This document shows positions 43,918 to 51,933 of a stretch of 64,000 nucleotides of DNA, piece after piece (positions within the stretch are counted from its first letter, which is position 1; every line of letters starts with the position of its first letter). The stretch is from the NCBI RefSeq assembly GCF_000378485.1, contig NZ_KB899966.1:434001-498000 (forward strand), given 5' to 3'. The DNA is from Flavobacterium rivuli WB 3.3-2 = DSM 21788. GTDB lineage: Bacteria; Bacteroidota; Bacteroidia; Flavobacteriales; Flavobacteriaceae. A model generated the notes under the pieces. The model made no database searches. It had not been told where the DNA came from and worked only from the letters and a program-made list of their open reading frames with translations. A program made the position numbers and the translations under genes.

Positions 43918-44127
43918 TTATTTCAGGCTCATTTTATATTTGCGTTTGTGTTTTACAAACACTGGCTTATTAATAATTATGCCGGTAAGGCATATTAAGA
44001 GTAATACTACAAGTAACAGCAGGTATACGGTACCATTAAACGTTGTAATATCAGGAAAGTCGCTAATGAAAAAAAAGAGTGTGGTAATAAACATTACTAC
44101 CGACACGATAAAGCTAAAAAGTTTCAT
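43918..44127 (-). CDS. Small two-helix membrane protein
   Basis: 69 residues: two hydrophobic segments (about 5-21 and 34-51) joined by a short loop and ending in a basic tail (KPVFVKHKRKYKMSLK). No family recognised. It is probably real, as its frame has coherent hydrophobic periodicity and a sensible ATG, but it is short. Confidence 0.5.
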   Translation of the reverse strand: MKLFSFIVSVVMFITTLFFFISDFPDITTFNGTVYLLLLVVLLLICLTGIIINKPVFVKHKRKYKMSLK

Positions 44128-44167
44128 AATCCCTGTAAGTTTTGTGTTTGCAAAATGTACAATTCTT

Positions 44168-44271
44168 AAAAAGGACTAATTGGTTAAAAAATCCTTTTTA
44201 TTACCGGCCGTTTTTCATAATCAAAATTTATATAAAATAAAGCATAAAGAGATAACAATCAATGCTTTATT
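44168..44271. other. Two large-loop hairpins in the gap between two minus-strand genes
   Basis: AAAAAGGA (44168-44175) pairs with TCCTTTTT (44192-44199), and AATAAAGCAT (44236-44245) pairs with ATGCTTTATT (44262-44271); each has a 16-base loop. Neither is a standard intrinsic terminator. The surrounding 44128-44323 has no ORF. Confidence 0.35.
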
Positions 44272-44323
44272 CTATAAAGGTAAGAGAAAAAATGTTTTGG
44301 TAATAAAAATAATTAAGTTTTTT

Positions 44324-44809
44324 TTATGATTTATTTTTATAAACCATAGTCATACTGAAAAGCTTGGTAAAATAGTTTTCAAGGCAGGTAAAATCAACAT
44401 TTGCCGCCTCCCCTGTTTTTAGGGCATCATCTGTTAAAAAGTATTTCTCTGCGGGTGTTACAGTTTTTTGCTTTTTAATTTTTTTAGAGTATACCATATT
44501 GGTTATGGTAACCCTGTATTTACCATCGCGCAGTTCTATTTCAAAATCAAAGCTAAGGTCATCCTTAAAAAAATCAGATGTACCCGGGCAGGTATTCCTT
44601 ACGTCTATGCCCTTGCCTTTATAAATATTATCTGCAGATGATGTTATTTTAAGGCGCGAATGCCTTGCAATAACATTAGGTATATTGGTTTCGCTGCTTA
44701 TAAAAACATTTTCCCATACAACTTTACTATCACTCACTAAAAAGTTAGTTTCCTGTGCAAAACAGGTAACTGATAGTAAAAACAATACCACAAAAAAGAT
44801 TTTTTTCAT
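44324..44809 (-). CDS. Secreted DUF4468-like protein
   Basis: 161 residues from MKKIFFVVLFLLSVTCFAQ, a signal peptide. The middle (DLSFDFEIELRDGKYRVTITNMVY) resembles the TBP-like-fold DUF4468 proteins common in Bacteroidota. Two cysteines (NTCPGTS and FTCLENYF) may pair. Function unknown. The start is the internal ATG because a TTTG-N17-TATCTTTG promoter overlaps the region of the alternative start. Confidence 0.7.
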   Translation of the reverse strand: MKKIFFVVLFLLSVTCFAQETNFLVSDSKVVWENVFISSETNIPNVIARHSRLKITSSADNIYKGKGIDVRNTCPGTSDFFKDDLSFDFEIELRDGKYRVTITNMVYSKKIKKQKTVTPAEKYFLTDDALKTGEAANVDFTCLENYFTKLFSMTMVYKNKS

Positions 44810-44844
44810 GCTTTTAAAAATAAGGAAATCGTTTAAGTACACAT

Positions 44845-44873
44845 CAAAGATACTTCTTTTTTATATTGCCAAA
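44845..44873 (-). promoter_or_regulatory. Promoter of the DUF4468-like gene
   Basis: Minus strand TTTG (44873-44870), 17 bases, TATCTTTG (44852-44845): a good consensus match. Initiation near 44838, leader of about 29 bases before the ATG at 44809. Confidence 0.6.
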
Positions 44874-44921
44874 CAAAATTAATTCTTACAAAACTTTACA
44901 ATTTGCATTATAAGATTTTAC

Positions 44922-45413
44922 TCATAATTCTCTAATTGATGTTAATTTCTCTTTCCAAATTTCAAGCTTTTGCATAAAAGACATTGTTGCATTAGCCCCA
45001 CTGGGAGATGGCAGTACATTATATTCTATATACCCCTTCCTGCCCACATACTTATCATAATAGGCAGCTGCATTTTTACTCGAAAAGAATACCTTATTAA
45101 TTAGAGGGTACTTTGAGTAAAATATTTCAAAATCGTTAGCTACTTCATTTTTTATTTTGCTGTCAAGGCTTCCCTCCCGTTCGCAGTATTGCAATACATC
45201 CCAAAGGGCAATACTATTGTCTTTTAGGAATTTAATTTTATCCATATAATTTGTTTCAGGCTCTAAATTAAAAACCGAAAAGAGCAATCTCCAAAACTGA
45301 TTTCCTTTATTGCCATAATATTCCTGCAAAAGCAACGATTTTTCGCCGGGCATCGTACCTAATATCAATATTTTAGAATCAGGATATACAATTGGCTCAA
45401 AGGCTTTTTTCAT
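44922..45413 (-). CDS. DNA-deoxyinosine / uracil-DNA glycosylase family protein
   Basis: 163 residues. ILILGTMPGEKSLLLQEYYGNKGNQFWRLL (about 15-44) is the UDG-superfamily N-terminal motif (GTxPG and Tyr/Asn catalytic site), and VLPSPSGANATMSF (about 134-147) is the second motif. The layout fits the hypoxanthine-DNA glycosylase group (HDG, UDG family 6) that removes deaminated bases. Cytoplasmic repair enzyme. Lies just before the DNA-end-joining cluster but on the other strand. Confidence 0.85.
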   Translation of the reverse strand: MKKAFEPIVYPDSKILILGTMPGEKSLLLQEYYGNKGNQFWRLLFSVFNLEPETNYMDKIKFLKDNSIALWDVLQYCEREGSLDSKIKNEVANDFEIFYSKYPLINKVFFSSKNAAAYYDKYVGRKGYIEYNVLPSPSGANATMSFMQKLEIWKEKLTSIREL

Positions 45414-45526
45414 AAGGTTGTAATTTAATTGTGTAATTGTATAATATACTAATATTATTTTAAGTATTCTGTAACACAGTGAGTTAAAGTATTGTTACAG
45501 CTTTTTTATTTAAGATAGTATTAGCA

Positions 45527-45555
45527 TTTGCAGCCCTGCAGACCACATAAATTTG
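45527..45555 (+). promoter_or_regulatory. Promoter of the DUF892 stress gene
   Basis: TTTG at 45527-45530, 17 bases, TAAATTTG at 45548-45555. The spacer holds a TGCAG-CCC-TGCAG repeat (45529-45542). The leader to the ATG at 45609 is about 45 bases. First gene of the stress and end-joining group. Confidence 0.55.
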
Positions 45556-45608
45556 TTAGAGCCAAAAGGCATAAACACAATTCTATTAATCAAATATAAA
45601 CTAACATT

Positions 45609-46280
45609 ATGGCAACAACAAAAACTACTGCAAAAAGTACTAAGAGTACTCCGGCAGCAAAAAGCACCACTACAAAAACTACGGCTGCCAAAACAACTGC
45701 AGCAAAATCATCTACCACTACTAAGGCAGCTTCTACATCCTCAAGAGGTGTTGTAAAAGCAAAAGCAAGCGCTGCCGAAGGTTTAAAAGAATTGTTTGTA
45801 GACAGCCTTAAAGACATTTACTGGGCAGAGAAAGCTTTAGTAAAAGCATTGCCTAAAATGGCTAAGAATGCAGAAAACGAAAACCTGATTGCAGGTATTA
45901 ATAACCACACTACCGAAACTGAAGAGCAAATTGCACGCTTAGAGCAGGTATTCCAGATCATTGGAGAAAAAGCTGTAGCAAAAAAATGTGAAGCCATGGA
46001 CGGGCTTCTTAAAGAAGGCCAGGACATTATGGAAAGCACAGAGCCGGGCCCGGTGCGTGATGCAGGTATTATTGCCGCTTCGCAAAAAATAGAACATTAT
46101 GAAATTGCAACGTATGGCACACTATGCGCATTTGCAAAAACATTGGGCTATGACGATGCAGCCGAAATATTGCATACTACTCTTGGCGAAGAGAAACAGG
46201 CTGATATAACACTAACAGAGGCCGCTTATAACACCATTAATTTTGATGCTGCTGAAGCAGATGAAAATGAAGTGGAGTAA
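45609..46280 (+). CDS. DUF892 (YciE/YciF) ferritin-like protein with a histone-H1-like N-terminal tail
   Basis: 223 residues. Residues 1-58 are almost only Lys, Thr, Ala and Ser (for example TTAKSTKSTPAAKSTTTKT), like the tail of histone H1 or Hc1. The DUF892 helical bundle follows (about 60-215): ELFVDSLKDIYWAEKALVKALPKM, NHTTETEEQIARLEQVF, KIEHYEIATYGTL and TTLGEEKQADITL, giving the Glu/His metal ligands. YciF-type proteins are induced by osmotic or general stress. The tail is longer than in E. coli YciF and would bind DNA. A terminator follows at 46299. Confidence 0.88.
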   Translation: MATTKTTAKSTKSTPAAKSTTTKTTAAKTTAAKSSTTTKAASTSSRGVVKAKASAAEGLKELFVDSLKDIYWAEKALVKALPKMAKNAENENLIAGINNHTTETEEQIARLEQVFQIIGEKAVAKKCEAMDGLLKEGQDIMESTEPGPVRDAGIIAASQKIEHYEIATYGTLCAFAKTLGYDDAAEILHTTLGEEKQADITLTEAAYNTINFDAAEADENEVE

Positions 46281-46298
46281 TTAACAGCAGCATTGTTG

Positions 46299-46330
46299 AA
46301 AATGGGGTTTAGTTTTTTAAACCCCATTTT
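46299..46330 (+). terminator. Hairpin terminator after the DUF892 gene
   Basis: AAAATGGGGTTTA pairs with TAAACCCCATTTT (13 bp) around the loop GTTTTT, followed by TTTTG. Confidence 0.8.
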
Positions 46331-46359
46331 TTGTATAAACCTATTACATAAACCTTGCA

Positions 46360-47016
46360 ATGAAAGATTTTTTAAAAAACAACAGCCTCTCGCTTACTTT
46401 TCTTTTTCTTTTTATTGCAACTCTGGCAGCACAGGTATATTTTGGGCTTCAGGAATATACTAAAGAGTTACTGGAAGATGGTGGCGCTACCGTTAGCCTG
46501 TTGCAATACTTTACATCGGGGCATTTTGTAGAGTCTACATTTGAAAACTGGGAAAGCGAATTTTTGCAAATGGCTTTATTTGTAGTACTTACCATTTTTT
46601 TGAAACAAAAGGGATCATCAGAATCAAAAAAATTTGATGGTACAGATGAAGTAGACCAACAGCCCGACCCTAATAAAAAAGGTGCACCGTGGCCGGTAAA
46701 AAAGGGTGGCGTTATAGTAATACTATATAAACATTCGCTCACTATTGCTCTTTTACTGCTGTTTTTAATTTCTTTCATATTACACTTTTACGGTAGCCTT
46801 GCCGATGAAAACACCCAAAACCAACTTAAGGGCAAAGTAATAACTACCGCCGCAAAATACATTACAAATTCAAGGTTTTGGTTTGAGTCGTTCCAGAACT
46901 GGCAAAGCGAATTCCTTTCGGTATTTGCAATAGTGGCATTATCAATTTATTTAAGGCAACAGGGCTCTCCACAATCTAAACCTGTAAATGCCCCGCATGA
47001 TGAAACCGGCGAATAA
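46360..47016 (+). CDS. Membrane protein with an internal duplication (DUF6766-like)
   Basis: 218 residues made of two homologous halves. Each half has a first hydrophobic helix (SLSLTFLFLFIATLAAQVYF; HSLTIALLLLFLISFILHFY), a hydrophilic stretch, then FENWESEFLQ or FQNWQSEFLS and a second helix ending with KQKGSSESK or RQQGSPQSK. I match this to DUF6766-type membrane proteins, often found near stress genes, without a known function. The residues FxNWxSEFL are kept in both copies. Sits between the DUF892 and Zn-dehydrogenase genes. Confidence 0.7.
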   Translation: MKDFLKNNSLSLTFLFLFIATLAAQVYFGLQEYTKELLEDGGATVSLLQYFTSGHFVESTFENWESEFLQMALFVVLTIFLKQKGSSESKKFDGTDEVDQQPDPNKKGAPWPVKKGGVIVILYKHSLTIALLLLFLISFILHFYGSLADENTQNQLKGKVITTAAKYITNSRFWFESFQNWQSEFLSVFAIVALSIYLRQQGSPQSKPVNAPHDETGE

Positions 47017-47047
47017 TAAATAACAATCAACATAAAAATTATATTCT

Positions 47048-48205
47048 ATGAAAGCATTAGTATTTCACAAACCAAAAGATGTGCGCGTTGATAACGTTGA
47101 CGACCCTATTATTGAAGAGGCGGGAGATGTAATTTTAAAGGTTACATCTACAGCTATATGCGGCAGCGACCTGCACATATATAATGGTTACATACCGCAG
47201 CCCCACAGCATGGTAATGGGCCATGAATTTATGGGTATTGTAGAAGAAGTGGGCAGCGGCGTAAGCAAACTTAAAGTGGGCGACCGTGTGGTTGTACCCT
47301 TTCCTATCTCCTGCGGAACCTGTCATTTTTGCAACATGAGCCTGCCTACGCATTGCGAAAACTCGAACCCCGAAATGTATGGCCCCGAAGGTGGGCTTGC
47401 CAAAGGTAAAGGTGGTGCGCTCTTTGGCTATACAGATCTTTACGGTGGCTACAGCGGCGGTCAGGCAGAGTATGTGCGTGTACCGTATGCTGATTTTGGC
47501 CCGCGCAAAATATCTGATAACCTGACAGATGACCAGGCATTGTTCCTTACCGATATTTTCCCTACAGGATGGAGCGCCATAGACTGGGCAGAACTTAAAG
47601 GTGGCGAAACCGTTGTGGTTTTTGGCTGTGGCCCCGTAGGTATAATGGCAATGAAATCGGCATGGTTGCGCGGTGCCGGCCGCGTTATTGGCGTAGACAT
47701 TTTAGACTACCGACTTGAAAAAGCAAGGCTTACCGCCAATGTAGAAACTATAAACGGTAAAGATGCAGATGCTGTGGAGGTTATTCGTAACATGACCGGC
47801 GGCTACGGTGCAGATGTTTGTGTGGATGCGGTGGGTATGGAAACAGAACATTCATTCTGGGCGAGTGCTAAGAACCTTATTCAGGGCGAAATGGGATCGA
47901 TGATGACCCTGCAACGTTGTTTTGATGCTGTGCGCCGTGGTGGTACGGTAACCGTTGTGGGTGTTTATGGTACGCCGTTCGATAACTTTCCGCTACATCA
48001 GTGGTTTGATAAAGGTATTAAGCTAAGAGGCGGCCAGGCACCGGTGCATAACTACATAGACCATCTTATAAATTTGGTTGAAACCGGTAAAGTAACCCTC
48101 GAAGATGTAATTACACACAAGGTTGCACTTAGCGACGCTGCAAAAATGTACGACATCTTTAACAAGAAAGAAGATAACTGTGTGAAAGTAGTATTAAAAC
48201 CTTAG
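47048..48205 (+). CDS. Zinc-dependent alcohol dehydrogenase (formaldehyde-dehydrogenase-like)
   Basis: 385 residues. Catalytic zinc site: ICGSDLHIYNGYIPQPHSMVMGHEFMG (Cys-Asp and His-Glu); structural zinc in CGTCHFCNMSLPTHC (four Cys, about 95-109). The NAD fold has VVFGCGPVGIMAM near 196. It looks like the glutathione-independent formaldehyde dehydrogenase or threonine-dehydrogenase-like branch. Context with stress and DNA repair genes suggests aldehyde removal, but the substrate is unknown. A hairpin terminator follows, before ku. Confidence 0.9.
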   Translation: MKALVFHKPKDVRVDNVDDPIIEEAGDVILKVTSTAICGSDLHIYNGYIPQPHSMVMGHEFMGIVEEVGSGVSKLKVGDRVVVPFPISCGTCHFCNMSLPTHCENSNPEMYGPEGGLAKGKGGALFGYTDLYGGYSGGQAEYVRVPYADFGPRKISDNLTDDQALFLTDIFPTGWSAIDWAELKGGETVVVFGCGPVGIMAMKSAWLRGAGRVIGVDILDYRLEKARLTANVETINGKDADAVEVIRNMTGGYGADVCVDAVGMETEHSFWASAKNLIQGEMGSMMTLQRCFDAVRRGGTVTVVGVYGTPFDNFPLHQWFDKGIKLRGGQAPVHNYIDHLINLVETGKVTLEDVITHKVALSDAAKMYDIFNKKEDNCVKVVLKP

Positions 48206-48237
48206 TACACAACAGTTATAATAAGTAATTTTAATGA

Positions 48238-48266
48238 GCGGTAACCTTTTAGGTTATCGCTTTTGT
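48238..48266 (+). terminator. Terminator between the dehydrogenase and ku genes
   Basis: GCGGTAACC and GGTTATCGC form a 9-bp stem (one G-T) with loop TTTTA, followed by TTTTG. It falls inside an open frame preceding ku and supports the ku start at 48312. Confidence 0.7.
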
Positions 48267-48311
48267 TGGCTAAAAGAGCCGGCATTTCGCAACACCAAAA
48301 AACAAAAAAAC

Positions 48312-49097
48312 ATGAAGGCAATCTGGAAAGGGAGTATTAGTTTTGGCCTGGTAAACATTCCCATTAAACTATATAGCGGCACAAATTCGCACAACATAAA
48401 CCTCGACATGATAAGGCAGAAAGACAAATGTGCAATACAATATGTGCGCGTTTGCAAAAAAGACGGCCAGGAAGTGCCATGGGACGAAATTGCGAAAGGT
48501 TACCGTAAAGAAAATGGCGATTATGTGGTTATCGACAAAAATGATTTTGCCAAAATAGCCCCGGAAAAAACCCAGACCATAGATATTTTTGAGTTTATTA
48601 AGGAGGAGGAAATTCCATCTAAATATCTTGAAAAACCCTATATCGTTGAGCCATCTAAAGAATCTAAAAAAGTGTATGCCCTGCTTAGGGAAGCACTTAA
48701 AAAATCAGAGAAGGTGGGGCTTTGCAAATTTGTAATGCGCACCACCCAACACCTTGGTATCCTTAAGGTGGAAGAAGATGCCATATTGCTGATACAAATA
48801 AGGTTTAACGATGAGTTGCGCGACCCCGAAGAGGCAACCCTCATCCCTACCGATGTTACAATATCTAAAAAAGAACTGGATATGGCTCTCACCATTATAG
48901 ACCAGCTTACAGATACTTTTGACCCATCTAAATATAAAGACACTTACAAAGAAGAACTGATTAAAATGATAAAGGCTAAGGCATCGGCCAAAGGAAAAGA
49001 AAAACCGGAGCCTGCCCCGCGAAAACGTAAAACTGCTGCAGCTAAAGACGATTTGCTCGAACAGCTAAAAGCCAGCCTTGCCGCTATTAAAAACTAA
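48312..49097 (+). CDS. ku: Ku protein (bacterial NHEJ)
   Basis: 261 residues from MKAIWKGSISFGLVNIPIKLYS, the universal Ku start. Ku binds DNA ends as a ring-shaped homodimer and recruits LigD for non-homologous end joining. The core (about 1-215) has the expected RVCKKDGQEVP and DIFEFIKEEEIPSKYLEKPYIVEP motifs. The tail from about 222 (KAKASAKGKEKPEPAPRKRKTAAAKDDLLEQLKASLAAIKN) is Lys/Ala/Pro rich. The 26-codon upstream extension is rejected because it contains a terminator hairpin. LigD follows after 5 bases. Confidence 0.97.
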   Translation: MKAIWKGSISFGLVNIPIKLYSGTNSHNINLDMIRQKDKCAIQYVRVCKKDGQEVPWDEIAKGYRKENGDYVVIDKNDFAKIAPEKTQTIDIFEFIKEEEIPSKYLEKPYIVEPSKESKKVYALLREALKKSEKVGLCKFVMRTTQHLGILKVEEDAILLIQIRFNDELRDPEEATLIPTDVTISKKELDMALTIIDQLTDTFDPSKYKDTYKEELIKMIKAKASAKGKEKPEPAPRKRKTAAAKDDLLEQLKASLAAIKN

Positions 49098-49102
49098 ATG
49101 CT

Positions 49103-51904
49103 ATGCCTAAACTATCTGAATATAATAAGAAAAGGGACTTTAATAAAACTGCCGAGCCTAAAGGTACAGTAAAAAAGGGCGGTAAAGAACTCCGATTTGT
49201 GGTGCAGAAACATGCTGCCTCACACCTTCATTATGATTTCAGGTTAGAGATAGACGGCGTGCTGGTAAGCTGGGCCGTGCCAAAAGGCCCCATTGCAGAT
49301 ACATCGGTTAAGCGCCTGGCAATGCATGTGGAAGACCACCCTATGGACTACATTGATTTTGAAGGTACTATCCCGAAAGGCGAATATGGAGGTGGTACCG
49401 TTATGGTTTGGGATACCGGCACTTACCTTGCCGAAGGCATTGATAATGTTGCCGACAGCGAGAAGGTACTGCGCAAAATGTATAAAGAGGGAAATATTAA
49501 AATTGTGATGAACGGCAAAAAGCTAAAGGGCTCTTACCACATTGTGCAAATGCATGGCAGGGAAGAGAACTCCTGGCTACTGCTTAAAGGCAAAGACGAA
49601 TATGCCGATAAAAAAGATTTCGACCAAACATCGGTACTTACTGGGCGCACACTTGAAGAAATAGGCAAGGATAAAAAATCAGATGTTTGGGAAAGCAACC
49701 ATGACGGTAAAACGGAAACTAAAAACCCAAATAAAATTGATTTAGAAGAAGTTGCTGATGCTGTTGAGCAGCTGAAAACTGATTCTGAGTCCAAAAAGAA
49801 GACTGCGACTGAGACTGAGACTTCCCAAACTTTCACTGCCGAAGATGTTGCAGATGCCAAAAAACTTGACGAATTTCCAACTAACTGGCTGCCGCAGTTG
49901 GCTACCCTTGCCGACGAAGTTTTTGATAATGAAGATTGGATATATGAAACCAAATATGACGGCTACCGCGCTATTATTGAGGTTAATGATGGCGATGTAA
50001 ATTTGGTTTCCCGTAACGGAATATCATTTAACGACAGATATAAACCTTTGGTGAAAGCTTTTGATGCGATTACTAACGATGTAATTCTTGATGGCGAAAT
50101 TGTTGTGGAGGATACTAAAGGCATAAGCCATTTTCAGTGGTTGCAATACTATGCTGATAATCCTGACCGTGGCACCCTGAAATGCTACGTTTTTGATATT
50201 TTATATTTTAATGGCTTCGACCTTACTTCGCTCGAACTGGTTCAGCGCAAGCGGATACTGGAGGCATTGTTACCACAATCTGACCAGATAATCTATTCTG
50301 GGCACATTAAGGGAAAAGGCAGCAAAGCACTAAAGGAAGTTGAGCAAAAAGGTGGTGAAGGCCTCATAGCTAAAAAAGCATCGTCTAAATACTACATAAA
50401 TAAGCGTAGCAAAGACTGGCTTAAAATAAAGATAAGCAAAGAGCAGGAAATGGTCATTGGCGGCTTTACAGATCCTAAAGGGTCGCGCACTGCTTTTGGC
50501 TCGTTATTATTAGGGTATTATGAAGATGGTAAACTGATATATTCCGGTAAGGTAGGTACGGGCTTTAACGAAGAGTCATTAAAAGATATTTACGAAAAAC
50601 TTACTGCCTTAGAGCAAAAAACTTCTCCATTTAGTATTAAACCGAAAGAGCCCGGCGCTCATTGGATTAAACCCGACCTTGTTGCGCAAATAAAATACAG
50701 CGAATGGACAGAGACCAACAGCCTGCGCCATCCTGTATTTATGGGATTGCGCACAGATAAAGACCCTAAAGATGTGATAAAGGAGATTGCCGGCCCCCTA
50801 ACCCCCGAAGGGGGAAATTTGGAGGCTGAAAAAACAACGAAGAAAAATGCTGTAAAAAAAGCAGATAAAGTAAAGCCTGCCAAAGCTGATTCGGACAAAA
50901 AACCTGCTAAAGAAACAAAAACAAAAACTGCTGAAAAAGTAATTGAGGAAAAAACGCCAGCAAAAAAAGCAGCAGCCAAAACCAAAAGCACCTCTAAAAC
51001 TATGAAAAGTAAAGCGGGATATGATACAGAAAAAGTAGAAGTTACGCATCCCGAAAAGATATTCTGGCCAAAGGAAGGATATACAAAAGGCGATGTAATT
51101 GCATATTATAATGAAATGGCTGACTATATTTTGCCATATATAAAAGACAGGCCAGAAAGTATGCGCCGCACCCCTGATGGCATTGTGAAGGAAGGTTTCT
51201 TCCAGAAAAATGTTGCGGGTATGGTTCCTGATTGGGCACAGACCGAAAAGATACATTCAGATTCCACCAAAGAAGATATTGAATACCTGATTTGTAACGA
51301 TAAGGAAACGCTGATATATATGGCGAACCTGGGTTGTATAGAGATAAACCCGTGGAGCAGCAGGGTTGGCACTCTTGACAATCCTGATTACATAATTTTT
51401 GACCTCGACCCTAACAAGACAACGATTGAAAACCTTGTTACCACGGCTAAAAAAGTAAAAGAAATACTGGACAGCCTTAATATAAAAGGGTATTTAAAAA
51501 CATCGGGCGGTAAAGGGTTGCACGTATTTATCCCTATAAAGCCCAAATATACCTATGAGCAAAGCCGGGATTTTTCGCACATAATAAGCCAGGCAGTAAA
51601 CGCTGCCCTGCCCGATATTACCAGCCTCGAGCGTATGCCTAAAAAGCGTGAAGGCAAAGTATACCTCGACTTTTTGCAAAATGGTAAAGGCAAGACTATG
51701 GCCTGTGCATATTCGCTTCGCCCACGCGAAGGAGCCACCGCAAGTGCACCTTTAGAATGGGACGAGTTGGATGATACCTTTGACCTTAAAAACTACAACA
51801 TTAAAACATTACCTAAGCGTGTTAAAGAAAAAGGCGACTTGTGGGAGGGATTCTTTAAAGATGCTTTAGATTTAGAAGAGGTGCTGAATAAGCTTTCGCA
51901 ATAA
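49103..51904 (+). CDS. ligD: DNA ligase D (phosphoesterase, ligase and polymerase domains)
   Basis: 933 residues. Order is phosphoesterase (about 28-165: His41, His43, Asp45, His79), ATP-dependent ligase (about 265-565: adenylated Lys284 in ETKYDGYR) and primase-polymerase (about 640-930: DLD at 767-769). This order equals that of Pseudomonas LigD. The linker at about 205-255 contains KTATETETS, and the linker at about 564-638 starts GPLTPEGGN and continues in a Lys/Ala-rich run. Both linkers include dispersed-repeat DNA read in frame. Follows ku by 5 bases. An end-joining operon. Confidence 0.97.
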   Translation: MPKLSEYNKKRDFNKTAEPKGTVKKGGKELRFVVQKHAASHLHYDFRLEIDGVLVSWAVPKGPIADTSVKRLAMHVEDHPMDYIDFEGTIPKGEYGGGTVMVWDTGTYLAEGIDNVADSEKVLRKMYKEGNIKIVMNGKKLKGSYHIVQMHGREENSWLLLKGKDEYADKKDFDQTSVLTGRTLEEIGKDKKSDVWESNHDGKTETKNPNKIDLEEVADAVEQLKTDSESKKKTATETETSQTFTAEDVADAKKLDEFPTNWLPQLATLADEVFDNEDWIYETKYDGYRAIIEVNDGDVNLVSRNGISFNDRYKPLVKAFDAITNDVILDGEIVVEDTKGISHFQWLQYYADNPDRGTLKCYVFDILYFNGFDLTSLELVQRKRILEALLPQSDQIIYSGHIKGKGSKALKEVEQKGGEGLIAKKASSKYYINKRSKDWLKIKISKEQEMVIGGFTDPKGSRTAFGSLLLGYYEDGKLIYSGKVGTGFNEESLKDIYEKLTALEQKTSPFSIKPKEPGAHWIKPDLVAQIKYSEWTETNSLRHPVFMGLRTDKDPKDVIKEIAGPLTPEGGNLEAEKTTKKNAVKKADKVKPAKADSDKKPAKETKTKTAEKVIEEKTPAKKAAAKTKSTSKTMKSKAGYDTEKVEVTHPEKIFWPKEGYTKGDVIAYYNEMADYILPYIKDRPESMRRTPDGIVKEGFFQKNVAGMVPDWAQTEKIHSDSTKEDIEYLICNDKETLIYMANLGCIEINPWSSRVGTLDNPDYIIFDLDPNKTTIENLVTTAKKVKEILDSLNIKGYLKTSGGKGLHVFIPIKPKYTYEQSRDFSHIISQAVNAALPDITSLERMPKKREGKVYLDFLQNGKGKTMACAYSLRPREGATASAPLEWDELDDTFDLKNYNIKTLPKRVKEKGDLWEGFFKDALDLEEVLNKLSQ
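49801..49812. repeat. Dispersed 12-mer inside ligD (reverse copy)
   Basis: GACTGCGACTGA is the reverse complement of TCAGTCGCAGTC found after rsmE (3923-3934). In ligD it lies in the coding linker between the phosphoesterase and ligase domains, followed by GACTGAGACT tandem units. Confidence 0.45.
50793..50825. repeat. Palindromic repeat (CCCCCTAACCCCCGAAGGGGG type) in the ligD linker
   Basis: A CCCCC-GAA-GGGGG hairpin (50802-50814) inside the sequence around CCCCCTAACCCCC. From memory it resembles an intergenic repeat class in Flavobacterium genomes. Here it is in frame and codes for GPLTPEGGNLE. Confidence 0.5.
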
Positions 51905-51913
51905 ATCTATTAC

Positions 51914-51921
51914 TATATTTG
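51914..51921 (+). promoter_or_regulatory. Candidate -7 element of the S41 protease gene
   Basis: TATATTTG, an exact TAnnTTTG match, 12 bases before the ATG at 51934. No good -33 box. Confidence 0.4.
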
Positions 51922-51933
51922 TAAGAAAAATAA

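Noticed and set aside
45553..45756. A Gln/Leu/Lys-rich small ORF in the plus strand
   Set aside because: It is a frame shadow of the Lys/Thr/Ala tail codons of the DUF892 gene.
48234..48311. Upstream start for Ku at 48234
   Set aside because: The extension contains the terminator hairpin of the dehydrogenase gene and lacks Ku-like residues; Ku starts at MKAIWKGSISFG.
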